Shown here: piece by piece, positions 1 through 6,486 of the stretch
How positions within the stretch are numbered: position 1 is the first letter of the stretch
Layout of the letters: the number at the start of each line of letters is the position of its first letter
Source of the DNA: ATX-6F1 sp943369485
Lineage (GTDB): Bacteria; Cyanobacteriota; Cyanobacteriia; PCC-6307; Cyanobiaceae
Assembly: GCA_943369485.1 (NCBI GenBank)
Contig: CALRNH020000027.1
Coordinates: 1 to 21,051, forward strand
Direction of reading: 5' to 3'
Length of the DNA: 21,051 bases
The notes under the pieces: generated by a model
The model's input: only the letters and a program-made list of their open reading frames with translations
Database searches by the model: none
Told to the model about the DNA's origin: nothing
Translations under genes and position numbers: made by a program

Positions 1-314
1 TGCCGCAGGGGATGGCCCTTGGGGATTCGATCCTCAGTGGAGACGTAGGAGAACAGAGGACCGGTCCGCTCCTGCTGGCCGCGCATCCGCTCAGTGCCGT
101 TGGGCCATTCTCACGCGGCTTGGTTGGTTTTTCAGCAGCCTCCTAGGGCCTGTTCATCCCGGTCCTTTTCAACAGTTCTCACGGATCGACCACTGGCCCA
201 CCCGAGAGAGCGAGCGGCCCGATCCCCCCTGCGCGGTTGAGCGTCACGGGTGTGGTAGCGAACCGAGCCTCGATGCTCGGCTTGCAACGCAGGGCGGTGT
301 TGGCCCTGGCCCCT
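1..314. other. Left-edge region with no supportable gene
   Basis: No gene can be supported here. One plus-strand frame stays open from base 2 to about 352 but has no recognisable product, mixed third-base use, and runs into the 3' end of the minus-strand gene that follows. The minus strand has only short open stretches. I see no tRNA-like fold, no transposase motif and no repeat array. It may be decayed intergenic DNA continuous with the pseudogene zone to the right. Confidence 0.5.
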
Positions 315-734
315 TCAGCGGTTGCCGTAGGGGCAGCCCTGCTGTCGAAGCTCAAGGGTGAGGGCATCGGCCTGGGCCGCCAACTCCGCCCCCTTGGGCG
401 TGTAGTACACCAGTGAGAACCGGTCGCGTTGGAGCACCCGATGGCTGCGCTGCAGCTCGCTCTCCGCCCGGTGTCGGCAATCAAGCCATGCCTGGTAGTC
501 CAGGGGTGCGTAGGCCTTCTCAGCGGCGTTGGCCGCCTCCGCCTGTTGGTTCAGGGCCGGGCACAGCCGTTCCCGGATCCGCTTGACCAAAGAGATCTCA
601 GCCTGGAGGGCCTGGCTCCGGAGCCGGTCGCGTTGCTCCAGACGTTGTTGGCAGTCATCCTCGGCCGCCCCCAGAGCTGGCTGGGCCAGCAGCCCCACGG
701 CCAGGCCCAGGCCGATCCAGGAAGCGAGGGCCAT
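315..734 (-). CDS. Small secreted four-cysteine protein of unknown function
   Basis: This 139-residue protein begins with a short hydrophobic segment (about residues 5-22) ending in ALGA, which looks like a signal peptide with cleavage near residue 23. The mature part is charged, rich in Gln, Arg, Leu and Ala, and probably mostly helical. It has four cysteines at about positions 28, 58, 86 and 134, enough for two disulfides, which fits an exported location. I do not recognise the family and assign no function. Third codon positions are mostly G or C, which supports real coding over the overlapping plus-strand frames. The start is the ATG directly before the hydrophobic segment; no strong ribosome binding site is visible. 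The nearest same-strand neighbour upstream is the broken cyAbrB gene, about 100 bases away, so the gene is probably on its own. Confidence 0.6.
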   Translation of the reverse strand: MALASWIGLGLAVGLLAQPALGAAEDDCQQRLEQRDRLRSQALQAEISLVKRIRERLCPALNQQAEAANAAEKAYAPLDYQAWLDCRHRAESELQRSHRVLQRDRFSLVYYTPKGAELAAQADALTLELRQQGCPYGNR

Positions 735-835
735 GGTTTGAAGGCGTTGCGCTCCATGATCACCGCAGCAAGGCGATCGCCCGCAGGCTCAAGGCAGTCC
801 CAGGGCCTGGGCGCGCTCCCGCCCCGGGGCCTTGA

Positions 836-1212
836 TCAGTCGTCGTCGTCGCAACCCGCGGGTAGCAGATGAAGTTGTTGGCGGCCGAGTTTGAGCTCGA
901 ACTCATCCCCCGGTGCCAGATCGAGCAGGGCTGTGTAGGCCTTACCGGTCCACCAATCTCCGTTGGCTAACTTGCCGCCACCCCCACCCAGACTGAGGCC
1001 CTACTGCTGCCGCTGAAGCCTGCGGCAGCAGTAGGGCCTCAGCAGAGCCACTCTTCGGGAAGGCTTTCGCTTAGGTAGAACGCCGTGAAATTGAGCCGTT
1101 CCGTTCCGTTTGTCTAGGTGGAAACGTAACCAGCCGCCCGCACCAGCTCGGACTGACTGACATCAACAAGTTCCTTCAGTTTGGCCAGCAGATCTGCGCC
1201 AGTCAGGGCCAT
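836..1212 (-). pseudogene. Broken cyAbrB-type transcriptional regulator
   Basis: Read on the minus strand, the sequence starts as a typical cyanobacterial AbrB-like regulator: MALTGADLLAKLKELV, then a segment ending RAAGYVST at codon 32. The next codon is TAG (1114-1116). The same frame then continues with family-like sequence, TNGTERLNFTAFY, showing that a coding codon became a stop. After FY the homology is lost, a second stop follows, and a perfect palindrome (993-1042) sits in the gap. Beyond it, recognisable C-terminal sequence resumes (GKAYTALLDLAPGDEF, then KLGRQQLHLLPAG) and ends in four Asp codons and TGA at 836-838. The segment between the Gly-rich stretch and GKAYTALL appears shortened compared with intact cyAbrB proteins. 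cyAbrB proteins are DNA-binding regulators of carbon and nitrogen genes, usually with more than one copy per genome, so loss of one copy would be tolerable. The family comparison is from memory. Confidence 0.8.
993..1042. repeat. Perfect palindrome, 21-bp arms with 8-base loop
   Basis: Bases 993-1013 are the exact reverse complement of 1022-1042, with an 8-base spacer (TGAAGCCT) between. The outer ends read CTGAGGCC and GGCCTCAG; the inner ends read CTGCCGC and GCGGCAG. It lies inside the broken cyAbrB gene, exactly where homology is lost. It lacks a following T-run on either strand, so it is not an obvious intrinsic terminator. It could be a small palindromic insertion of REP or MITE type, or a structure formed during gene decay. 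Confidence 0.85.
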
Positions 1213-1276
1213 GGGACGATCGAAGTGATGGATCACAAGTTACCCATTTCTGAGCGCCGGGTCGGTTGACTTGGGT

Positions 1277-1323
1277 GCCGATCAGCCCCAGTCCAGCTCT
1301 TGCGGGGCCTCGGGCTGATCGGC
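1277..1323. repeat. 12-bp inverted repeat upstream of the PilZ-like gene
   Basis: GCCGATCAGCCC at 1277-1288 is exactly matched by GGGCTGATCGGC at 1312-1323, with a 23-base spacer. It lies about 110 bases before the ATG of the PilZ-like gene at 1434. No T-run follows on the plus strand. It may be a leader hairpin, an operator with spaced half-sites, or a remnant; the sequence does not decide between these. Confidence 0.6.
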
Positions 1324-1433
1324 TCGTCGCTAAGCCGCCCTCCCTTCAGCCGTCTCTGAGACAGTGGGCGACTGGGGTGCGACGCAGATCCAGGGACGAC
1401 CTAGCTTGGGGACCAGCTCGGGGACCTGGGACG

Positions 1434-1838
1434 ATGCTCAACTTTCTGTTCGGCGAAGCCAAGAAACCGTCAAAGAACAGGGACAGGGATCCTGACGACC
1501 CCAGGCGACACTACAAACGCACGATCCTGCATGTGAAACCACCCAAGGGAGAACTTCGCTCCGATCTGGGTGGTCTCTGCCATGTCATCCTCTGGGATGT
1601 GAGCCGCGGTGGGCTCTGTGTGGTGGTCGGGGTCAAGAACACCAGCCATGTCAACGCGAACGATCAGTTCACCCTGGCGCTCAAGGAGTCCCATGGGGGA
1701 GAGGAGGTTCTCCTCAAGGTGACCAAGATGTGGGAGAAGGAGGAGTACGGCAACACCTACTTCGGGCTCACGTATTCGGAGAGGGGGCTCTCGGAAAAAG
1801 CCCGGACGTTTATGGAGAAGTACCTCAGCAAAGCCTGA
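1434..1838 (+). CDS. PilZ-domain-like protein (possible c-di-GMP receptor)
   Basis: This 134-residue protein carries the two short signatures of PilZ domains: an RxxxR-type element near residues 25-29 (R-H-Y-K-R), followed by DVSRGG at 55-60, matching D/N-x-S-x-x-G. PilZ domains bind cyclic di-GMP and adjust motility, secretion or polysaccharide output. The spacing and overall length fit a stand-alone PilZ protein, and the remaining segments alternate in a way consistent with the beta-barrel. The frame is open further upstream to 1266, but the extension has poor codon use and covers the inverted repeat at 1277-1323, so the ATG at 1434, in front of MLNFLFGE, is preferred. The gene converges with the secreted glycosidase-family gene on the other strand, 27 bases away. 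Whether the barrel is intact enough to bind c-di-GMP cannot be judged here. Confidence 0.65.
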   Translation: MLNFLFGEAKKPSKNRDRDPDDPRRHYKRTILHVKPPKGELRSDLGGLCHVILWDVSRGGLCVVVGVKNTSHVNANDQFTLALKESHGGEEVLLKVTKMWEKEEYGNTYFGLTYSERGLSEKARTFMEKYLSKA

Positions 1839-1865
1839 CGCCAGGTCAGCTGGATGGGCCTTGCC

Positions 1866-2750
1866 TCAAGGGCCCGGAACCAGCAGCAGGAACGATTTGG
1901 CTGCCCGTTGGATCGGCGCACCGCCTCGATCGCGTTGGCCCCCATGGCTCACGCCCTTGACAGCGATCGACGACGAGGATCCACCGTCGAGATTCAGGGC
2001 CGAGATCACTCCCCGTCCCTTCAGGTAGCGGCCCAGTTCCGCCAGGGTCATTCCTGAGCGGTCCCGGCCGGGTTTCTGCTCAACCATCACCCACAGGAGC
2101 TGACCATCGGCCTTGAGGCCCACCGCCGTACGGGCGTTGGCGCCCAAGGCATCGATGGCATCACGGACCACAACGCCCTGCTCCCTGGCTGTGAACGCTT
2201 CCCGTTCGGTGGTCAGGGTGGGAAGCAGCTGCGGCCCTCCACCGAGTGCCTGCTCCAACCTGCAGGCGGGCGGGGCCGGTGCCTGATGGGGTGCAATCCC
2301 GTACTGGACCTTGCCCTTGCAGCGGTACACCCTGAATTCACTGCGATTCAAGATCGCGTTGAGATAGGGCCTCAGTGCCGCGTTCTGCATCAGGCGCTCG
2401 TTCTTGCCTGGGTTGGCCGCCACCCGGCCGTTGATCAACACCCAGGAGTTCGTCTGTTGGTTGGTGGGATCGAAGTATCCACCGTTGATCCCTGCGATCG
2501 CTCCCCTGGCCCGGGTGATTTGAGCCAGGGGTTGCAGCGACGGGGCCACCGACGGAATGACCTTGAGGGCCGGATCGTTCGCGATCGTCAGCAGATGGAC
2601 GCGCTCACCGGCTCGTTCATCGACCTCGTAGCTCACATCGGTTGCTTGGTGCCGGTGCGCGGCAGGGTTGCTGAATCCCCCGCCCAGGGCAAGCGCGGCG
2701 GAGCCGGCCACGGCGGTGAGGGTCACCAGGCGTGGCCACAGCTGTTGCAT
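1866..2750 (-). CDS. Secreted phosphodiester glycosidase family protein (NAGPA domain)
   Basis: This 294-residue protein begins with a signal-peptide-like segment (basic start, hydrophobic residues about 9-24). It has two hallmarks of the NAGPA family (Pfam PF09992, formerly DUF2233): AGINGGYFDP at 86-95 and ALNLDGGSSSS from residue 251. Members include the human uncovering enzyme that removes N-acetylglucosamine from a phosphodiester; bacterial members act outside the cytoplasm on sugar phosphodiesters or exopolysaccharide, mostly with unknown substrates. The frame is open upstream to 3140, but the ATG at 2750 immediately precedes the signal segment and the extension overlaps the HicB-like gene on the other strand, so 2750 is preferred. 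The C-terminus, ending SFLLLVPGP, looks natural. The substrate is not predictable from sequence. Confidence 0.83.
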   Translation of the reverse strand: MQQLWPRLVTLTAVAGSAALALGGGFSNPAAHRHQATDVSYEVDERAGERVHLLTIANDPALKVIPSVAPSLQPLAQITRARGAIAGINGGYFDPTNQQTNSWVLINGRVAANPGKNERLMQNAALRPYLNAILNRSEFRVYRCKGKVQYGIAPHQAPAPPACRLEQALGGGPQLLPTLTTEREAFTAREQGVVVRDAIDALGANARTAVGLKADGQLLWVMVEQKPGRDRSGMTLAELGRYLKGRGVISALNLDGGSSSSIAVKGVSHGGQRDRGGAPIQRAAKSFLLLVPGP

Positions 2751-2933
2751 CGTCAGGTGACCGTCTGAGCAAGGACGGGGATCAGGTGCTTGCCGCCATT
2801 CTCCTGGCCCCCTCAACACCTGCGTTGCTCCATGGGCAGCGGCGATGTGCTCCAGGGATCGGTCCTCCGTACTCCCCACGACCCGCAGGGTCCGGAGGCG
2901 CCCATCAGCATTGAGAAGTGGTCCATCCCATCC

Positions 2934-3173
2934 ATGCGGGAGATTGTGTTTGAGGTGTCCCAGGAGCGCCCGGGCTTTGTGCGGGGCACGGCGGCCCAGG
3001 CGCGTTTGACGGTTGAGTCCGGATCGATCGAGGGGTTGCACCACGAGGCGCGCGAGGCCCTGATCAGCCAGCTGGGGCCGGCCCATGCCACCTACCGGAT
3101 TCGGCTGCGCAGGCTTGGGGCCTCTGCCGGGCCAGCCCATAGCCCACGCGGCACCGCTTCCGCACTCCCGTAA
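2934..3173 (+). CDS. HicB-like antitoxin-family small protein, apparently orphan
   Basis: This 79-residue product opens with MREIVFEVSQE, continues with GFVRG, then LTVESGSIEGLHHEAREAL and ATYRIRLRR. This order (short beta strand, Gly-containing turn, second strand, helix with EAREA, closing beta strand) resembles the HicB-like antitoxin superfamily; cyanobacterial relatives often start MREIVFEV. HicB proteins neutralise the HicA mRNA interferase and are normally encoded next to it. I searched the 170 bases before and the 155 bases after in all frames and saw no HicA-like sequence. The C-terminal tail (after RLRR) is low-complexity and may be read-through beyond the original end. No clear ribosome binding site precedes the ATG. 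It could be a domesticated or decaying antitoxin. Family assignment is by memory of pattern. Confidence 0.5.
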   Translation: MREIVFEVSQERPGFVRGTAAQARLTVESGSIEGLHHEAREALISQLGPAHATYRIRLRRLGASAGPAHSPRGTASALP

Positions 3174-3328
3174 CGCCTGCGCCCCTCAGCTTGTGGCCTT
3201 TGCCTGGCTGGTGGCAGCTGTGAAGGCTTTCAGCGGCCTCGCCAAGGAACGTCTCCTGGCCGTTCGCTGGCACGCTGGCTGGCTGCTTGCGCCGCTCCCC
3301 GGCACCATCCGCTCGCCATCCATTCGCC

Positions 3329-4003
3329 ATGGCCTCGCCTCCACAGACCCCTTCGTCGCCGTTGCAGGCCGCCATCTGGGACCAGCGCTACCGCGAGGGC
3401 CGCGACGGCTGGGAACTGGGCCAACCGGCGGCCGCTCTGGCGAAGTTCCTCAACGGTCATCCCCTGGCGCCGCTGCCGCCGGGGCGGCTGCTCGTGCCTG
3501 GGTGCGGCCGCGGCCACGAGGCCCGAATGCTGGCCGATCGCGGTTTCGAGCTGGTGGGCCTGGATTTCAGTGCTGAAGCCCTCCGCGAGGCCCAGCGGCT
3601 CCACGGCAGCGCTGGTGGCGCGCTCCGCTGGCTCCAGGCGGATCTGTTCGACGGGCCTGCCCTGGCCGCCGCGGGTCTGGGGGGCGGGAGCCTGGCGGGC
3701 GTGCTGGAGCACACCTGTTTCTGTGCGATCGATCCGGTCCTCCGGCCGGCCTACGTGCGGACCGTGGCGGAGCTGCTGGCGCCGGGTGGCTGGCTACTCG
3801 GGCTGTTCTGGTGTCACCGCCGCTCCGGCGGTCCGCCCTTTGGCGCCCATCCCGGGGCCGTTCACGCCCTGCTCAGCGGTGCCGGATTGGTGGACGAGCT
3901 GTGGGAGCCGGTGAAGACGCCTGCCAAGGGGCGCGAGGGCGAGTGGCTGGGGTTCTGGCGCAAGCCCCTGGCCCCTGCTGCACCGCCAACGGCCGCCAGC
4001 TGA
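3329..4003 (+). CDS. TPMT-family SAM-dependent methyltransferase
   Basis: The 224-residue protein matches the thiopurine S-methyltransferase family (Pfam PF05724): WDQRYREGRDGWELGQP at about 17-33, the SAM-binding motif I VPGCGRGHE at 56-64, GLDFS at 77-81, and the family hallmark EHTCFCAI at 127-134 followed by APGGWLLGLF. In bacteria such enzymes methylate thiols, tellurite or selenite, or halides; the true substrate here is unknown. The enzyme is expected to be cytosolic. The frame is open to an ATG at 3287, but the ATG at 3329 (MASPPQTP) directly precedes the conserved domain and gives the usual length. The gene converges with the HD hydrolase gene, with only 5 bases between their ends. 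It is preceded by about 155 bases in which I see no gene. Confidence 0.88.
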   Translation: MASPPQTPSSPLQAAIWDQRYREGRDGWELGQPAAALAKFLNGHPLAPLPPGRLLVPGCGRGHEARMLADRGFELVGLDFSAEALREAQRLHGSAGGALRWLQADLFDGPALAAAGLGGGSLAGVLEHTCFCAIDPVLRPAYVRTVAELLAPGGWLLGLFWCHRRSGGPPFGAHPGAVHALLSGAGLVDELWEPVKTPAKGREGEWLGFWRKPLAPAAPPTAAS

Positions 4004-4008
4004 ACGCC

Positions 4009-4674
4009 CTATCGACCGAGGTCGCCGGCCCCCGCCAACTGGCGCTCGGCGTAACCGGCCGCCCAGACAGAGGGGGCCATGCCCCGTGGCACCAAGCGGA
4101 TGAAGGTGGGGGTGTGCAGGATCTCCAGCACCGCCTCCCCCAGCAGCTCATTGGACCGGCTGTCGGGGAGCCTGTGGCTCAGCACCTGGTGGATGCGCAG
4201 CAGGTACCAGGCCGTGCCCTCGATGCCGGCGCTGAAGCGCTCCCAGCTGGCGGCCTCCCGGCGGGCATCCAGCACCTGGTCACGGGCGTTGTGGGCCTTG
4301 TCGGCGGCACTCACCCGCAGGGAATCGAGCGGCTTGTGCTCCAGCGAAGCGACATAGCGGCTCTTGCGGGTCAGCCAGGGCTCCTTGAGCTCACCCGTGA
4401 GTCCCTCGGTAGTGTCGGTGCAGTCGACGACGATGGCCGCCACCCGATCGCCGAAGCGCGTCGCGATCGAGGACTGGCTCTGGCCCGCATCTTCGATCGC
4501 GTCATGGAGCAAGCCGGCGATGGCCTGGTCTTCGTCACCACCGTCTTCCCAGACCAGGCCACTGACGGCGATCAGGTGGGAGATGTAAGGAACGGCTTTG
4601 CCTTTGCGCATCTGATCACGATGCAACTCCGCAGCCCAATGGAGTGCTTCTCCGTAGCGATCACTGATGGCCAT
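4009..4674 (-). CDS. HD-domain hydrolase of RelA/SpoT (MESH1-like) type
   Basis: This 221-residue protein has the layout of a single-domain ppGpp hydrolase: RKGKAVPYISH at 23-33 (metal ligand H33), GLLHDAIED at 54-62 (H57, D58 and the E61-D62 pair), and ADKAHNARD at 124-132 (D125). These match the metal and substrate residues of MESH1 and the hydrolase half of SpoT. There is no synthetase, TGS or ACT domain, so it is a stand-alone small alarmone hydrolase or a related nucleotide phosphohydrolase. The ATG at 4674 has AAGG about 8 bases upstream and begins MAISDRYGEALHWA, which fits the family. The frame extends to 4728, but that would abut the stop of the small Cys/His gene. That gene lies 53 bases upstream on the same strand, so co-transcription is possible. 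Confidence 0.8.
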   Translation of the reverse strand: MAISDRYGEALHWAAELHRDQMRKGKAVPYISHLIAVSGLVWEDGGDEDQAIAGLLHDAIEDAGQSQSSIATRFGDRVAAIVVDCTDTTEGLTGELKEPWLTRKSRYVASLEHKPLDSLRVSAADKAHNARDQVLDARREAASWERFSAGIEGTAWYLLRIHQVLSHRLPDSRSNELLGEAVLEILHTPTFIRLVPRGMAPSVWAAGYAERQLAGAGDLGR

Positions 4675-4727
4675 GGAACAACCTTGGCATGGCGGAATCG
4701 TCGTCGGGGATGCGGACAGCCGCCCCA

Positions 4728-5006
4728 TCAGGCCAGCTCCGGCGCCCAGCCGCGTTGGCGGTGCAGGTCATCGGTCCAGCCCATGCAGCGGTGGGTGAGG
4801 TGGTCGCCATGGGCCAGCAGGCCCTGGTGCAGCTGGCAGGTGAGCAAGGGGATCCCGCCGGGGACGGCGTGGTGGCGAAACCAGTGGCAGGTCATGCAGA
4901 CCTTGCGGCTGCGGGCGGCCACGAGCACAGGGCCCCCGAGCCAGGGCCAGTCTTCGATCGGCTCGAGGCGGGAGGGCTCGAGGGTGGAGAGGGTGAGCGG
5001 GACCAT
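4728..5006 (-). CDS. Small Cys/His-rich protein, possible metal binder
   Basis: The 92-residue product is rich in Cys and His: C37, C40, H41, H45, H46, C57, H60, H66, H69, H72 and C74. The core CMTCHWFRHH, then LLTCQLHQGLLAHGDHLT, then RCMGW looks like a compact zinc-binding fold. It resembles a conserved picocyanobacterial hypothetical family as I remember it; no function is known to me. Two starts are possible. The ATG at 5006 gives 92 residues, with strongly G/C third positions throughout the extra N-terminus. The ATG at 4895 gives 55 residues, starts MTCHWF just inside the core, and has AAGG about 8 bases upstream. I report the longer form but the shorter is credible. A LexA-box match lies 16 bases upstream of 5006. 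Confidence 0.65.
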   Translation of the reverse strand: MVPLTLSTLEPSRLEPIEDWPWLGGPVLVAARSRKVCMTCHWFRHHAVPGGIPLLTCQLHQGLLAHGDHLTHRCMGWTDDLHRQRGWAPELA

Positions 5007-5022
5007 CGATCACAACGCCAGT

Positions 5023-5036
5023 GGAACACCTGTACT
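5023..5036 (-). promoter_or_regulatory. Candidate LexA (SOS) box
   Basis: On the minus strand this reads AGTACAGGTGTTCC, which fits the published cyanobacterial LexA consensus RGTAC-N3-DGTWCB at every fixed position. With flanks it reads TAGTACA-GG-TGTTCCA, an imperfect palindrome. It lies between the stop of the saccharopine-dehydrogenase-like gene and the start of the small Cys/His gene, the right place to cover a promoter of the latter. A single 14-base match could be chance, and binding is not shown. Confidence 0.5.
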
Positions 5037-5079
5037 AGCTGATTTGGGCGGCGCTGTCCATGGGGTCGCTTGGTGGGGC

Positions 5080-6429
5080 TTACACCGGTGTGGCATCGCG
5101 CACGCTCTCGAACAGGTCGATGTCCCAGGCCACCAGATCGCGGCGAATCGCATCGGCCCGCGCCCGGGGCAGCAACAGCGCCAGGTCCTCCGCGGTGATC
5201 ACGCCCAGCAGTTCTCCCCCGTCTTCGCGCAAGAAGGCGAGGGCATGCCAGGTGAGGATCGCCGCCCCCACGGCGGTGGGGTAGGAGATGTAGGTGGCAC
5301 CGGCATAGGGGGTGCCCAGCAGTTCGCGGTAGCGGAGGTAGCTGAGCCCCACGGTTTCGATCGCCGTCTGGCGGTCGTTGCGCACGTTCTCGGTGACGCG
5401 GATCTCGGCGGCGGCGGCGAAGTGGGTGCGGCGGATCACGCCGTTGCGTAGATACTCCTCGATGCGCCGGGGCTTGTTCATCCCCGGCAGGATCGCCCGC
5501 ACCATCGTCTCGATCGTCAGTTCCCCCTGCTGGGGCAGGGTGCGCTTGGAGAGCAGGTTGAGCTGGAACAGGGCCTTCACCAGCTCCACTTCCGAGCCGC
5601 CCGTGTAGACCCCGATCGACTCGATCTCCGGGAAGGAGCGATGCAGCGAGAGCAGTTCCTCCTGGTAGAGGGGGTACTGGCGGGTCGGCTTGGCCTCGTA
5701 GGCGAAGGTGTAGTCGCGGGCGGCGCTGAACGGCTCCAGCACCTGCAGCCGGCCGTTGCGCAACAGCCGCGGTTGCTGGGCCAACTCCTCGAGGGCCACC
5801 ACCGGCGACCAGGAGAACACCACCTCGTCGGAGTCGATGTCCTCCAGCAGGAACAGATCAACGCTCTCGATCTCCAGCTCCCGCCTACGGGCCGAGCGCA
5901 GGTCGTGCAGCCGCTGGCCGATCAGGAAGTTGGTCACCCCCGGTGAGATGCCCAGGTTGATCAGGGCCGCCGTGCCCCGCTGGCGCAGGGCCCCATCGAA
6001 GCCGTACTGGGCAAAGGTGAGCGTGCGCTCGGTGTCGGCGTCGTACATGTCCGAGGCCAGATCCACCGTGTGGGCCCCGAGGCGCAGCCCCAGCTCGATC
6101 AGCGGCCGGTTGAACTCCGGCAGGGCCGCATTCACCAGCAGCGTCGCCCCCGCCAGTTTCTCGGCCTGCTCCCCGGCGCCACTCCAGAGCGGCGCGAAAT
6201 CGTCGACGCCAACGAAGTCGATGCGATCGAACAGCCGCTCGGCATGGAACAGGGCATCCCGGGCCAGATCCGGGTTAAGCACCACCACGACGAAGCGCAG
6301 GGGCACCCCGTCGCGCTCGGCCAGCTCCGCCAGGCAGATCAGCATCGCTGAACCCACGGCCCCAAGCCCGAAGAACACCACGGTGGTGGACGGGGCGAAG
6401 CTGCCGGAATCACTGGGCTCTCGGGTCAT
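5080..6429 (-). CDS. Saccharopine dehydrogenase-like NAD(P)-dependent oxidoreductase
   Basis: The 449-residue protein starts with a Rossmann dinucleotide-binding motif, VVFFGLGAVGSAM at about 17-29, followed by an N-terminal NAD(P) domain (roughly to residue 150) and a long C-terminal catalytic-type domain containing NLGISPGVTNFL. This is the arrangement of the saccharopine dehydrogenase and carboxynorspermidine synthase group. No lysine or polyamine gene lies nearby, so the substrate is open; many cyanobacterial members are annotated only to family. The length is normal and the frame is clean. The ATG at 6429 has only a weak AGG just upstream but is the natural start, with little sequence before the Rossmann strand. 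It is divergent from the cation antiporter gene, and the tiny acidic ORF at 6487-6567 lies just upstream on the same strand. Confidence 0.8.
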   Translation of the reverse strand: MTREPSDSGSFAPSTTVVFFGLGAVGSAMLICLAELAERDGVPLRFVVVVLNPDLARDALFHAERLFDRIDFVGVDDFAPLWSGAGEQAEKLAGATLLVNAALPEFNRPLIELGLRLGAHTVDLASDMYDADTERTLTFAQYGFDGALRQRGTAALINLGISPGVTNFLIGQRLHDLRSARRRELEIESVDLFLLEDIDSDEVVFSWSPVVALEELAQQPRLLRNGRLQVLEPFSAARDYTFAYEAKPTRQYPLYQEELLSLHRSFPEIESIGVYTGGSEVELVKALFQLNLLSKRTLPQQGELTIETMVRAILPGMNKPRRIEEYLRNGVIRRTHFAAAAEIRVTENVRNDRQTAIETVGLSYLRYRELLGTPYAGATYISYPTAVGAAILTWHALAFLREDGGELLGVITAEDLALLLPRARADAIRRDLVAWDIDLFESVRDATPV

Positions 6430-6486
6430 GGCCTGGTGTCGCTGGGGGCGGGAGCGCTGCCGTCAACGTAGGCAGGCCCGTGGTCA

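Noticed and set aside
2..352. Plus-strand frame open from the left edge for about 115 codons
   Set aside because: No start, no recognisable product, mixed third-base use, and it overlaps the end of a better-supported minus-strand gene. High G+C makes such open frames common.
1266..1433. N-terminal extension of the PilZ-like gene
   Set aside because: The extra 56 codons contain the 12-bp inverted repeat and no family-like sequence; the ATG at 1434 is a better start.
1..1433. Possible insertion-sequence remnant in the gene-poor left region
   Set aside because: No transposase motif, no terminal repeats with target duplication could be found; only the internal palindrome is solid.
3811..5451. 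546-codon plus-strand open frame
   Set aside because: It runs antisense through the HD hydrolase, the Cys/His gene and part of the saccharopine-dehydrogenase-like gene, all of which have motifs; its product is low-complexity and unrecognisable.
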